From Betaproteobacteria bacterium (GTDB lineage: Bacteria; Pseudomonadota; Gammaproteobacteria; Burkholderiales; Burkholderiaceae_E), in NCBI GenBank assembly GCA_018970865.1, contig JAGWVN010000017.1, positions 1 to 49,765 on the forward strand: a stretch of 49,765 nt of DNA, read 5' to 3'. This document shows, in pieces, positions 8,118 to 15,796 of the stretch. Numbering within the stretch: position 1 is the first letter of the stretch; every line of letters begins with the position of its first letter. Below the pieces are notes generated by a model. That model did not search any database. It saw nothing but the letters and a program-made list of their open reading frames with translations, and was not told the origin of the DNA. Made by a program: the position numbers and the translations under genes.

Positions 8118-8855
8118 GTGGGCCCGGCCCGGGTGATGGTCGCCGCTGCCGCTCTGGCGGCGGCTTCCGTCGCGCTGCCCTGGCCATCGGCGCTTGTACC
8201 CGTGGCATCGGTCTGGGCCCAGTCGTCTTCGTCGACGCCGGCCCAGCCGCGCGCGGCTGCCGGCGCGCGTAGGGCCGCGCCTGCGGCGGCTCCTGCAGCG
8301 GCCTCCGGCCCGACGGCGGCCCAGCTCGCCGCGGAGCAGGCCCAGCGCCAGCGTTTCCAGACCGAATGTCTGGCCTGTCACGGTGAAGGGGGGCAGAGCC
8401 AGCAGCCGGAAGTCCCGTCGCTCGCCGGGCAGCATGCCTTTTATGCGATCACGCAGCTGTTTCTCTACCGGGAAGGCCGGCGGGGCAATCCGGTGATGAG
8501 CGCGGTCGCCAAGGGCATGAGCGACAGCGACATGCGCGCGTTTTCGGAACTCATTGCGGCCTTGCCGGTGGCGCCCGTCGCCGGTGGCGGTGCAGATGCC
8601 GATCCGGTGCGGATGCGGCGCGGCGCCGAGCTGGCGGTTCGGCATCGCTGCGCCTCCTGCCATGGCAGCGATTACGCGGGTGGCGCCCAGGTCGCCCGGA
8701 TCGCCGGCCAGCGCGAGGACTATCTGCGCCTGGTGCTGAAGGAATTCCAGTCTGGCGCGCGCCTGGGATACACCACCGCCATGAACGAGACGCTGTCCGG
8801 ACTGTCGCCCGACGATCTCGGCGATCTCGCGCATTTCCTGGCGCGCGTGCGCTGA
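8118..8855 (+). CDS. Diheme periplasmic cytochrome c
   Basis: The protein has two class I cytochrome c domains. The first heme site is CLACH (residues 84-88 from GTG 8118) and the second is CASCH (178-182), each with a short following Gly segment as in cytochrome c4. A hydrophobic leader (MVAAAALAAASVALPWPSA...VWA) is followed by a long Ala/Pro/Ser linker. The start is uncertain. GTG 8118 and ATG 8136 both follow the dehydrogenase stop at 8110, while ATG 8073 would overlap that gene; none has a strong RBS, so translational coupling is likely. The position directly after the PQQ dehydrogenase suggests that it is that enzyme's electron acceptor toward the respiratory chain. Axial methionines are plausibly in NPVMSAVAKGM and in YTTAMNETL. 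Confidence 0.88.
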   Translation: MGPARVMVAAAALAAASVALPWPSALVPVASVWAQSSSSTPAQPRAAAGARRAAPAAAPAAASGPTAAQLAAEQAQRQRFQTECLACHGEGGQSQQPEVPSLAGQHAFYAITQLFLYREGRRGNPVMSAVAKGMSDSDMRAFSELIAALPVAPVAGGGADADPVRMRRGAELAVRHRCASCHGSDYAGGAQVARIAGQREDYLRLVLKEFQSGARLGYTTAMNETLSGLSPDDLGDLAHFLARVR

Positions 8856-8997
8856 AGCCTCCCGCCCCCGTCGGCTTTGTCGCACCCCTCGTCACGGCGT
8901 CGTCTTCCGGCGCCCTGAGGGCGATGCATTTCGGTGGGCGACAAGGTGCACGGCGTCGCGGTATGAGGCAAAGTGCGGGGTGATCTCGCAGCCCTGC

Positions 8998-9093
8998 GGA
9001 GGGGACACGATCCCGGTGGGTCGGCCGGGCTTCAAACCCGGTGGGCGGCGCCATGCGTTGCCGGGTGGGTTCGACTCCCATTCCCCTCCGCCA
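8998..9093 (+). tRNA. selC: tRNA-Sec (anticodon TCA)
   Basis: The 96-nt sequence folds as a selenocysteine tRNA. It has an 8-bp acceptor stem (GGAGGGGA with TCCCCTCC), a 6-bp D stem (CGATCC/GGGTCG) with a CGGT loop, anticodon stem CCGGG/CCCGG with loop CTTCAAA (anticodon TCA at 9032-9034), a long variable arm, T arm GTGGG-TTCGACT-CCCAT, discriminator G and encoded CCA. It aligns position by position with E. coli selC. This tRNA is charged with serine, converted by SelA and delivered by SelB at UGA codons with a SECIS element. SelA, SelB and SelD are not in the window. The 142-bp gap upstream holds a weak TATGAG at 8962 that could be its -10 box. Confidence 0.97.
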
Positions 9094-9140
9094 CCATTGG
9101 GCGCATGCTCGCGTGCATCGTCGCGCTCGGAGCGCGTGCG

Positions 9141-9188
9141 CATCAGGGGGCGCGCACATCAGGGGGCGCGCGCATCAGGGGGCGCGCA
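9141..9188. repeat. Three tandem copies of a 16-bp unit beside selC
   Basis: The unit CATCAGGGGGCGCGC(A/G) is repeated exactly three times and is followed by a fourth CATC. The array starts 48 bp after tRNA-Sec. The third copy supplies the stop codon and last codons of the minus-strand Bug receptor gene, so unit expansion could move that gene's end. No integrase or paired att site was found. Confidence 0.85.
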
Positions 9189-10185
9189 CATCTACCCCGG
9201 CCCGCACCAGCAGCTCACGCCAGATCGGGCGCTCGCGCGCATAGGTGGCCGCAAAGCTCGGGCCATCGGCTCCGATCGGCTCCAGTCCGAGTTCGAGCAG
9301 GCGCTCGTTGACCTCGGGCGTCTGGATCGCCGCCACGAACTCTGCGCCCAGCCGCCGCACGATCGGATCGGGTGTGCCGGCCGGCGCGACGATGCCGATC
9401 CAGCCTGCGGTCATGCGGTAGATGGGGGCCGTGAAGCCCTGCTCGGCGAGCGTGGGCACTGCCGGGAAAAGCTTCAGCCGTCGCGTGCCGCTCACGCCGA
9501 GCAGCTTCACCCGCCCCGCCTCGGCCAGCCCGCGCACGGCAGGCGGCGTGGCCAGCGAGATCTGGATCTGGCCGCTGGCCAGATCCTGCAGCAGCGGCGC
9601 CTCTCCCTTGTAGGGCGCATGCGTCATGTCGGCCTGGCTGGCATCGCTCAGTTCCTTGATGAGCACATGCCCGAAGTGGCCGACCGCCATCGAGCCATAG
9701 CCGAGCTTGCCGCGCTGCTCGCGCAGATACTTCGGGAGATCGGCGGCGCTGCTCACCGGCACCGAGGGGTGGGCCACCAGCAGCATCGGCGCAGCAGCGA
9801 GCAGCGCCACGAAGATCAGGTCTTTCGCCGGCTCGGGCGGAGACTGGGGATTGGTCAGGGGCGTGGCGATGAGGGTTGAAGTGGCCCCCACGCCCACGGT
9901 GTAGCCATCGGGCCGGGCCTGGAGGACAGCGTTGGTGCCGATCAGGCCGCCGGCGCCGGGACGGTTGTCGATCACGATCGGCTGCCCAAGGCGCTCGGCC
10001 ACCTGCTTGCTCACCAGGCGCAACACCACATCGTTCGCGCCGCCGGGGGCATAGGGGACGACCAGCCGCACCGGCTGGCGGGGCCAGTCGGTCTGCGACC
10101 ACGACGACCCGGCGAGCATCAGGAGGCCGCCGCCCGCAGCCGATTGCAGGAGTGCGCGGCGTTGCGATCGGGTGCTCTGGGTCAT
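9175..10185 (-). CDS. Bug/TctC-family periplasmic solute receptor
   Basis: This 336-residue receptor has a twin-arginine-like leader (SQRRALLQSAAGGGLLMLAGSSW, cleavage near residue 31). The mature part has the family hallmarks: WPRQPVRLVVPYAPGGANDV, VIDNRPGAGG, GTNAVLQARPDGYT, GVSGTRRLKLFPAVPTLAEQGF and a WIGIVAPAGTP segment. Bug proteins bind small carboxylates or other polar organic molecules in a two-lobed cleft. No TctA/TctB membrane subunits are nearby, so it may act as an orphan receptor or sensor. It lies 25 bp downstream of the haloalkane dehalogenase gene on the same strand, probably co-transcribed, which hints at a halogenated or short-chain oxygenated ligand. Its 3' end runs into the 16-bp tandem repeat. 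Confidence 0.92.
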   Translation of the reverse strand: MTQSTRSQRRALLQSAAGGGLLMLAGSSWSQTDWPRQPVRLVVPYAPGGANDVVLRLVSKQVAERLGQPIVIDNRPGAGGLIGTNAVLQARPDGYTVGVGATSTLIATPLTNPQSPPEPAKDLIFVALLAAAPMLLVAHPSVPVSSAADLPKYLREQRGKLGYGSMAVGHFGHVLIKELSDASQADMTHAPYKGEAPLLQDLASGQIQISLATPPAVRGLAEAGRVKLLGVSGTRRLKLFPAVPTLAEQGFTAPIYRMTAGWIGIVAPAGTPDPIVRRLGAEFVAAIQTPEVNERLLELGLEPIGADGPSFAATYARERPIWRELLVRAGVDVRAP

Positions 10186-10210
10186 GGCTGTCTCCGGTGG
10201 GAAAGGCGGG

Positions 10211-11116
10211 TCAGGCGAGTTGCGTCAGGGCTTCGGCGGCGATCCGCTCTCCGTGCTCCTGCAAGAAATGCCCGCCTTCGGCGATGCGCAGCGCGGGCGG
10301 ACAACCAGCGATGCCCTTGCGAAGATTCTCCATGTGCGCCGGCGTGAAGACCGGGTCCTGCTCGCCGACAGCCATCATCGCGCGGCCACGCCAGCGCTGC
10401 GCCCAGAATGCCTGCGCCTCGCGCGAGACCGCCACCCCGTCGTCATCCGGATGCGATGCCACGAGTTCCGGAAAGGCGCGGGTGGCCGCGCGGTAGCGTT
10501 CATCCGGGAAGGGGGCGTCATAGGCCGCGCATTCCGCCGCACTCAGATGCGGGTTCCCGCGCGCGAGCAGGCGGCCGATGGCGAAGTCGGGCTTCGCGCG
10601 ACACATCGCGCGCCACTGCGTGAAGCCCTCGGGCAGCGGCTCGCGGGCGGTGGCGAGGAAGGTGTTCATCACCAGCAGCCCCTGATAGCGCTGCGGCGCG
10701 GCCATGGGCAGCGTCAGGCCGAGCAGGCCGCCCCAGTCCTGCACCACCAGGTTGACGCTGCGCAGGTCGAGATGCTCGACGAGTTCGAGCAGCACGGCGC
10801 GGTGCCAGCCGAAGCGATGCTGTGCGTCGTCCAGCGGCTTGTCGCTGCGCCCGAACCCGGGCATGTCGGGCGCGACCACCCGATCGCCGGCAGCGAGGAA
10901 GACCGGGATCATCCGGCGATAGAGGTAGCTCCAGGTCGGGTTGCCGTGAAGGCACAGCCAGGTGCGGGGCGCATCGCGCGGGCCTTCGTCGATCAGATGC
11001 AGGCGCAGGCCGCCCAGCGAGGGCAGCGCGCTGAGATACTGCGGCGCCCATGGGTAGCCGGGCAGGTTCGCGAAGCGGCTCTCGGGGGTGCGAAGGTGGG
11101 CGATGGCGGGGCGCAT
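10211..11116 (-). CDS. Haloalkane dehalogenase, DhlA type (HLD-I)
   Basis: This 301-residue alpha/beta hydrolase carries the full haloalkane dehalogenase set: oxyanion HGNP (57-60), DMPGFGRSDKP (84-94), nucleophile Asp127 in VVQDWGG with halide-binding Trp128, a cap-domain Trp168 in FTQW matching the second halide tryptophan, acid Asp254 in VGEQDPVF, and His283 in EGGHFLQEHGE. From memory, cap and C-terminal stretches (FTxW, AYxAPFPD, INGCPEPLEIADAGHFVQE-like) match Xanthobacter DhlA closely, which places it in subfamily HLD-I. The reaction is hydrolytic release of halide from haloalkanes, in the cytoplasm. ATG 11116 gives the normal length; the longer frame upstream overlaps a divergent gene. 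A Bug receptor follows 25 bp downstream. Confidence 0.88.
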   Translation of the reverse strand: MRPAIAHLRTPESRFANLPGYPWAPQYLSALPSLGGLRLHLIDEGPRDAPRTWLCLHGNPTWSYLYRRMIPVFLAAGDRVVAPDMPGFGRSDKPLDDAQHRFGWHRAVLLELVEHLDLRSVNLVVQDWGGLLGLTLPMAAPQRYQGLLVMNTFLATAREPLPEGFTQWRAMCRAKPDFAIGRLLARGNPHLSAAECAAYDAPFPDERYRAATRAFPELVASHPDDDGVAVSREAQAFWAQRWRGRAMMAVGEQDPVFTPAHMENLRKGIAGCPPALRIAEGGHFLQEHGERIAAEALTQLA

Positions 11117-11243
11117 GGCGACAGTCCTGCGTGAGGGGTCCGATAAGCGCGGCCCGCGGGGACCGCGGGCCGGTGGCTGGGTAGGATCCAGAGATTGTGC
11201 CTTTCGGCCTGCCGACTCGCCCACCGCCCTGCCAGGAGCCGCC

Positions 11244-12089
11244 ATGACCGTCCGGATCGCCCAGGTCAGCGATGCCCATCTCTCGGCCGACAAGCCGTTC
11301 TTCGCGGGCAATTTCGCCCGCATCGCCGAGGACATCCGCGCCGGCGGCTTCGACTTCCTGGTGGCCACCGGCGACCTCAACCTGCTCGGCGAGAACGACG
11401 AGGCGGCGCTTGCCCATGGCGTCCGCGCGCACGCGGCGATCGGGCCCGAGCTGCTGTGCGTGCCGGGCAATCACGATGTCGGCAACGACACCGCCCGGCC
11501 CCAGAATGTGGCCACCCCCGAGCGGGTGGCCCGCTGGAACCGTCAGGCCGGCCCCTCGGCCTGGGTTCGTGATCTGCCGGGCTGGCGTCTGGTGGGCCTG
11601 GATTGCCAGAGCCTGGACTTCCACGAGGCGCAGTGGGCGGTCCTGGCCGAGGCGTTGAGCGGTCTGGGCACCCGGCAGCTGGCGCTCATCCAGCACATGC
11701 CGCTCAGCGTCGGTGACCTGGCCGATCCGCGGCGCCTGTACTGGTCGATGACCCCGCCCATGCGCGCGCGCCTCATGCAGGCGCTCGGTGAGCGCCGACC
11801 CGCGGTGGTGATCAGCGGCCATGTGCATCAGTGGCGTGACCGGGTGGCCGACGGCATGCGGCAGGTCTGGGCGCCGTCCACGGCCTTCATCCTCGGCGAT
11901 GCCTTTCAGCCCAGCTACGGCAGCAAGCTGGTGGGCTGGGTCGAGCACGCCTTTCATCCCGATGGTCGATACGACGCGCGGCTGCGCACCGTGGACGGCC
12001 TGCGGCTGGACGACATCGGGCAGATGCCGCAGGTCTATCGCGCCATGCCCACGCTCGCCGAACGACCCGACCTCTGGGACACGCCGTGA
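11244..12089 (+). CDS. Calcineurin-like metallophosphoesterase (CpdA-like)
   Basis: This 281-residue protein has the five metallophosphoesterase motifs in order: DAH (Asp10, His12), GDL (Asp44), GNHD (Asn76-His77-Asp78), the motif-IV His in LIQHMP, and GHVHQW (about 193-198). These bind two metal ions that activate water on a phosphoester. The closest well-known fold relatives are 3',5'-cyclic AMP phosphodiesterase CpdA and Icc-type enzymes, but the substrate is not settled by sequence. ATG 11244 has CAGGAG 6 nt upstream. It is divergent from the haloalkane dehalogenase. Its TGA overlaps the ATG of the next Bug receptor gene by one base, so the two are translationally coupled. Confidence 0.88.
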   Translation: MTVRIAQVSDAHLSADKPFFAGNFARIAEDIRAGGFDFLVATGDLNLLGENDEAALAHGVRAHAAIGPELLCVPGNHDVGNDTARPQNVATPERVARWNRQAGPSAWVRDLPGWRLVGLDCQSLDFHEAQWAVLAEALSGLGTRQLALIQHMPLSVGDLADPRRLYWSMTPPMRARLMQALGERRPAVVISGHVHQWRDRVADGMRQVWAPSTAFILGDAFQPSYGSKLVGWVEHAFHPDGRYDARLRTVDGLRLDDIGQMPQVYRAMPTLAERPDLWDTP

Positions 12090-13126
12090 TGCCCTCGCCG
12101 ACCACCCGCTGCCGCCTGCCCGTGATGCGTGCCGGCCGCCCCGAAGGCCCGGATCGCGGCCGGCGCCGCTGGCTGGCCGCAGCCGCGGCCCTGGGCGCGG
12201 CGGGCCTGCAAACCGCCCGTGGCCAGGAGGGCTATCCGGCGCGTCCCCTGCGCTGCGTCGTGCCCTTCGCTGCCGGCGGCATCCTCGACATCACCACCCG
12301 GGTGGTCACGGGTCAGATGGCGGCTCAGCTCGGCCACCCGATCGTGGTGGAGAACCGCGCGGGCGCCAACGGGAACATCGGCACCGAGCAGGTGCTGCGC
12401 TCGCCCGCCGACGGCTACACGCTCATGGCCTGCTCACCCTATCTGGCGGTCAATCCGCACCTGGTGGCCAACACCCGCTGGAAAGCCGCCGATTTCGCGG
12501 GCATCGGCCTGATCGGGGCGCCACCCAATGTCTTCGTCGTGCCGGCCACGCTTCCGGTGGGCAGCCTTCGCGAGCTGATCGAGCATGTGAAGGCGCGGCC
12601 CGGCCAGCTGAATGTGACCAATCCCAGCGCCGGCAGCTCCAATCATCTCGGCCAGGAACTGCTCTTCGGCCTGACCGGCATGGAGATGCAGAATGTCATG
12701 TACAAGACCCAGGCCGAGATGCTGCCCGACCTGATCAACGGCCTTCACGCGCTGAGCCTGGTCACGGTGGGGCTGGCCCTGCCGCACATCCGCGAGGGGC
12801 GCCTGAAGGCGCTCGCGATCAGCGCGCCGCGCCGCTCGCCCGATCTGCCCGGCGTGCCCACCCTGGCCGAGGCGGGCTATCCCGAGGCGATGTTCCTGCC
12901 CTGGTTCGGGCTGGTGGCCGCTGCCGCCACGCCCCGACCGCTGGTGCGTCGCCTGTCGGAGGAGATGCTCAGGGCGCTGGCCCAGCCTGAGGTGGCCGCC
13001 CGTCTCGAGAAGACCGGCACCCAGCTCACGCCGATGGGCGCGGAGGAGTTCGATGCCTTCATCGGCCGCGAGAACACCCGCTGGGCGGGGGTGATTCGCC
13101 AGCGCAACATCAAGCCGCTGAGCTGA
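12089..13126 (+). CDS. Bug/TctC-family periplasmic solute receptor
   Basis: The protein is 345 residues long from ATG 12089, which overlaps the upstream phosphoesterase stop (TGATG); GTG 12086 and ATG 12125 are alternatives. The leader is of twin-arginine type (DRGRRRWLAAAAALGAAGL, cleavage near ...ARGQ). The mature part shows YPARPLRCVVPFAAGGILDI, VVENRAGANGNIG, PADGYTLM, ISAPRRSPDLPGVPTLAEAGY and the C-terminal lobe. Coupling to a phosphoesterase raises the possibility of an organophosphate ligand, but this is inference. It converges on another Bug gene on the opposite strand, with a GC hairpin between them. Confidence 0.92.
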   Translation: MPSPTTRCRLPVMRAGRPEGPDRGRRRWLAAAAALGAAGLQTARGQEGYPARPLRCVVPFAAGGILDITTRVVTGQMAAQLGHPIVVENRAGANGNIGTEQVLRSPADGYTLMACSPYLAVNPHLVANTRWKAADFAGIGLIGAPPNVFVVPATLPVGSLRELIEHVKARPGQLNVTNPSAGSSNHLGQELLFGLTGMEMQNVMYKTQAEMLPDLINGLHALSLVTVGLALPHIREGRLKALAISAPRRSPDLPGVPTLAEAGYPEAMFLPWFGLVAAAATPRPLVRRLSEEMLRALAQPEVAARLEKTGTQLTPMGAEEFDAFIGRENTRWAGVIRQRNIKPLS

Positions 13127-13146
13127 GTGCTGGCGCGCGGGGATCG

Positions 13147-13163
13147 GCCCCGCCCTGCGGGGC
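13147..13163. terminator. Hairpin between two convergent Bug genes
   Basis: GCCCCGC, a 3-nt loop and GCGGGGC lie in the 44-bp gap between the stops at 13126 (plus) and 13171 (minus). No T-run is present. The location suggests a shared transcription end. Confidence 0.45.
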
Positions 13164-13170
13164 GCCGCCC

Positions 13171-14211
13171 CTACGGCTGCTGAGCCAGCCCGAATTCGGC
13201 GACGATCCGGCGCTCCTCCTCGAAGCGCTCGGCGCCATAGCGCCGGCAGGCCTCGGCATCCATGTAGATGACGGTCTGGTTGTCGGCATCGAGCACCTTC
13301 TGGAAGGCCGGGTCTGCCATGGCCTTGCGAAAGCCGTCATGCAGGCGCTTGACCACCGCCGGATCCATGCCCCTGGGGCCGGCGATCATCAGCATGGGCA
13401 GCACCTCGATGTCATGACCCAGCTCCTTGAGCGTGGGCACATCGGGCCAGGAGGGCAGACGGTTCGGGGTCATCATGGCCAGCAGGCGCACCTTGCCGGC
13501 ACGGGCCATCGTGCCCCAGCCGCCGTCCGGGACGACATCGATGTGGCCGCCCACCAGCGCGGCCATGAATTCGGCGGCGCCCTTGAAGGGCACCAGCGTC
13601 ATCTTCATGCCCGTGCTGCGCGAGATCTTCTCCATGGCGACATGGCCGACATTGCCCCGGCCCGAGGTGCCCATGGTCAGCTTGCCGGGGTTGGCCTTCG
13701 CGTCGGCCACCAGGTCGGCGAAGGTCTTCCAGGGCGCCTCGGTGCGCACCGCCACGCCGAAGGAGTAGGCGGTGACGCCGAGGATCCAGGTGAAGTCGCG
13801 CAAGGGGTCCCAGGGCACCTTCGAGACATGCGGCATGCGGAACTGCCCCGAGGAGACCACCGAGAGGGTGTAGCCATCGGGGGCAGCCGTGCCGGCCATC
13901 TGGCCGGGGGCGAGGGTGCCGGTGGCGCCCGGGCGATTGGAGATCACCACCGGCTGGCCGAACTCCCTGGCGGCGATCTGGGCGAGCGCGCGGAACTGCA
14001 CATCGGTGACCCCGCCGGCCGGGAAGGGCACGATCAGGGTGATCGGGCGGCTCGGAAAGGCCTGGGCGCGCGCGCTGCCGGTGGGCATCGCCGACAGCAG
14101 GCTGGCACTGGCCGCGGCGCCGAGCAGGCGGCGGCGGGCGGCGTGGACATCTGGGTTGCCGGAGGGCGTGGCGCGGGGCGGCGAGGACCGGTTCAGGCGG
14201 GATGGGGGCAT
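13171..14211 (-). CDS. Bug/TctC-family periplasmic solute receptor
   Basis: This 346-residue receptor has a leader containing HAARRRLLGAAASASLLSAMPTG and cleavage near ...ARAQ (about residue 50). The N-region is long, so an internal start could be the real one. Mature hallmarks are FPSRPITLIVPFPAGGVTDV, VISNRPGATG, AAPDGYTLSVV, KGAAEFMAALVGG and RLPSWPDVPTLKELGH. Unlike the other four, it has IDVVPDGGWGTM in the second lobe, so the binding pocket should differ. The 200-bp gap upstream to the flavin reductase stop (14412) shows no gene, so it may have its own promoter. Confidence 0.9.
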   Translation of the reverse strand: MPPSRLNRSSPPRATPSGNPDVHAARRRLLGAAASASLLSAMPTGSARAQAFPSRPITLIVPFPAGGVTDVQFRALAQIAAREFGQPVVISNRPGATGTLAPGQMAGTAAPDGYTLSVVSSGQFRMPHVSKVPWDPLRDFTWILGVTAYSFGVAVRTEAPWKTFADLVADAKANPGKLTMGTSGRGNVGHVAMEKISRSTGMKMTLVPFKGAAEFMAALVGGHIDVVPDGGWGTMARAGKVRLLAMMTPNRLPSWPDVPTLKELGHDIEVLPMLMIAGPRGMDPAVVKRLHDGFRKAMADPAFQKVLDADNQTVIYMDAEACRRYGAERFEEERRIVAEFGLAQQP

Positions 14212-14411
14212 GGCGGCTTTCGAGGGCGTTGCAGGGCGCCGAGCCTGAGATTGGGCCCGACACCGTGACGCTAGCGCAGCCCCGTGCGCTCGGGTCGGGC
14301 CTGCGCCTGGGTGGGCCGCAGCCGGCCTGCTTATCGGAATGCCGGGCGGTTCAGCCGGTGAGCGCGGTCTGCGCGCAGAAGGCGCCGTTGGCAGCAGCCA
14401 CGGCGCGGCCC

Positions 14412-15053
14412 TCAGATCTGGTCGATCGGGGTGGTGGTGAGCGCCGGGCGGTCCTGCGCATCCTGGATGGCGAAGCGGTCTCGCGTGGTGGTGTAGAAGC
14501 TGGCGCCGAATCGGCCGACCGGATGGTAGTCACGCAGGTTCACACGCCAGGCCTGGGTGTCGATGAGTCCGTCGCGCGCAGCCAGCCACCGCACACGGCC
14601 GATGAACACATACCGCGAGGGCGTCTCCAGGGTTTCCTGGAGCACGCACTCGAAGGCCACCGGCGCCTCGAGGATGCGCGGCGGCTTCACGCAATGGGAG
14701 GCGACCGGCGTGAGGCCCACCCTGGCGAGCTCGCTGACATCGGCCGGGAGGGATTCCCCGCAGGCATGCATGCGGGCAGCCATGGGCTCGTCGGACATGT
14801 GAACCACGAACTCGCCACTGGCCAGAATGTTGGCCGCCGTGTCCTTGAGCCGGCCGTCGGTGAGCCGGTTGATGCTGATCATCACGATTGGCGGGTCCTC
14901 GCCCATCATGTTGAACATCGAGAACGGAGCCGCATTGGCCACCCCGTTGGCGCCCATCGTGGTGACGAGCGCGATCGGCCTCGGAACGATCAGGCTCGCC
15001 ATCAGCTTGTAGCGCTGATAGCTGCTGATCTGCTCGAAGTCGATCTCTGTCAT
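14412..15053 (-). CDS. Flavin reductase family protein (FMN split barrel)
   Basis: The 213-residue protein has an FMN-binding split-barrel fold like the reductase components of two-component monooxygenases. The signature region is MASLIVPRPIALVTTMGANGVANAAPFSMFNMM (about residues 18-50), followed by the VMISI strand and DTAANILASGEFVVHM. Such proteins reduce FMN with NAD(P)H or bind flavin for a partner. ATG 15053 was chosen; an in-frame GTG at 15080 adds 9 residues. It follows the nitroreductase gene by 55 bp on the same strand, which makes a flavin-enzyme pair downstream of a Bug receptor. The partner oxygenase is not visible here. Confidence 0.85.
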   Translation of the reverse strand: MTEIDFEQISSYQRYKLMASLIVPRPIALVTTMGANGVANAAPFSMFNMMGEDPPIVMISINRLTDGRLKDTAANILASGEFVVHMSDEPMAARMHACGESLPADVSELARVGLTPVASHCVKPPRILEAPVAFECVLQETLETPSRYVFIGRVRWLAARDGLIDTQAWRVNLRDYHPVGRFGASFYTTTRDRFAIQDAQDRPALTTTPIDQI

Positions 15054-15108
15054 GGCGCCGGGGTCCTGGAAGGCAGACACCCCGGCAGGCTACACCGGAA
15101 GCGCAGCC

Positions 15109-15786
15109 TCAGTCGTCGAACCCGACAAACACCGCGGCCTCGTCCACCGACTTGCGCTCGGAGATCACCGCGTTCGCCGGGAAGCTGTCGTCGGGCCAGC
15201 CCATGGCCACGCAGGTCTGGATCACCTGATCGTCAGGGATGCGGGCGTGTTCCCGCACCACGGGCGACTGCATGATGCCCTGGCTGTTGATGACGCAGCC
15301 CAGGCCGCGCGACCAGGCCGCGTTGACCAGGCAGTTGACCACGCCGCCGCAGTCGAAGGGCGCGATGTCGCTGCCCTGGATGGAGCGGTCATAGGTGATC
15401 ACGATGGACACGGGCGCGTCGAACTGCCGGAAGCCGCGCAGCACCCAGTCCTGGCGCTTCTCCTTGTTGTCGCGCTCGATGCCCATGGCGGCAAACAGCT
15501 GCTTGGCGATCCCGATCTGGCGCTCGCGATGCACCCCCTGATAGCCCGGACCCATGCGGAACTCGCGCGAGTCGGGCACCCCGGCGAGGTTGCGCTCGAC
15601 ATTGCCCTCACGGATGCGATCGAGCACGGCGCCCCCCACCACATAGAAGTTCCAGGGCTGGGTGTTGAGCGAGGTGGGCGCGCGCATGGCGAGCTCGAGA
15701 ATCTCGCGGATCAGGGCCTTGGGCACCGGCTTCTTCAGATAGCCCCGGATGCTGCGGCGCTGGCGGATGACATCATCGAATTCCAT
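15109..15786 (-). CDS. Nitroreductase family FMN enzyme
   Basis: This 225-residue protein has the nitroreductase fold. RQRRSIRGY near the start (residues 8-16) binds FMN phosphate, MRAPTSLNTQPWNFYVV (34-50) contacts the flavin, and GCVINSQGIMQSP and VAMGWPDDSFPAN near the end are family segments. It would reduce nitro groups, quinones or enones with NAD(P)H in the cytoplasm. ATG 15786 has GAGGAG 6 nt upstream, and that RBS overlaps the stop of the Bug gene before it, so expression is coupled. The order in the operon is Bug receptor, nitroreductase, flavin reductase. Confidence 0.9.
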   Translation of the reverse strand: MEFDDVIRQRRSIRGYLKKPVPKALIREILELAMRAPTSLNTQPWNFYVVGGAVLDRIREGNVERNLAGVPDSREFRMGPGYQGVHRERQIGIAKQLFAAMGIERDNKEKRQDWVLRGFRQFDAPVSIVITYDRSIQGSDIAPFDCGGVVNCLVNAAWSRGLGCVINSQGIMQSPVVREHARIPDDQVIQTCVAMGWPDDSFPANAVISERKSVDEAAVFVGFDD

Positions 15787-15796
15787 GGTCTTCTCC

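Noticed and set aside
9141-9188. A CRISPR array
   Set aside because: The three 16-bp units are directly adjacent with no spacers between them and no cas genes are present.
8998-9188. A tRNA-linked integrated element
   Set aside because: No integrase, no second copy of the tRNA 3' end and no foreign-looking gene block were found. The Bug gene after it is ordinary for the window.
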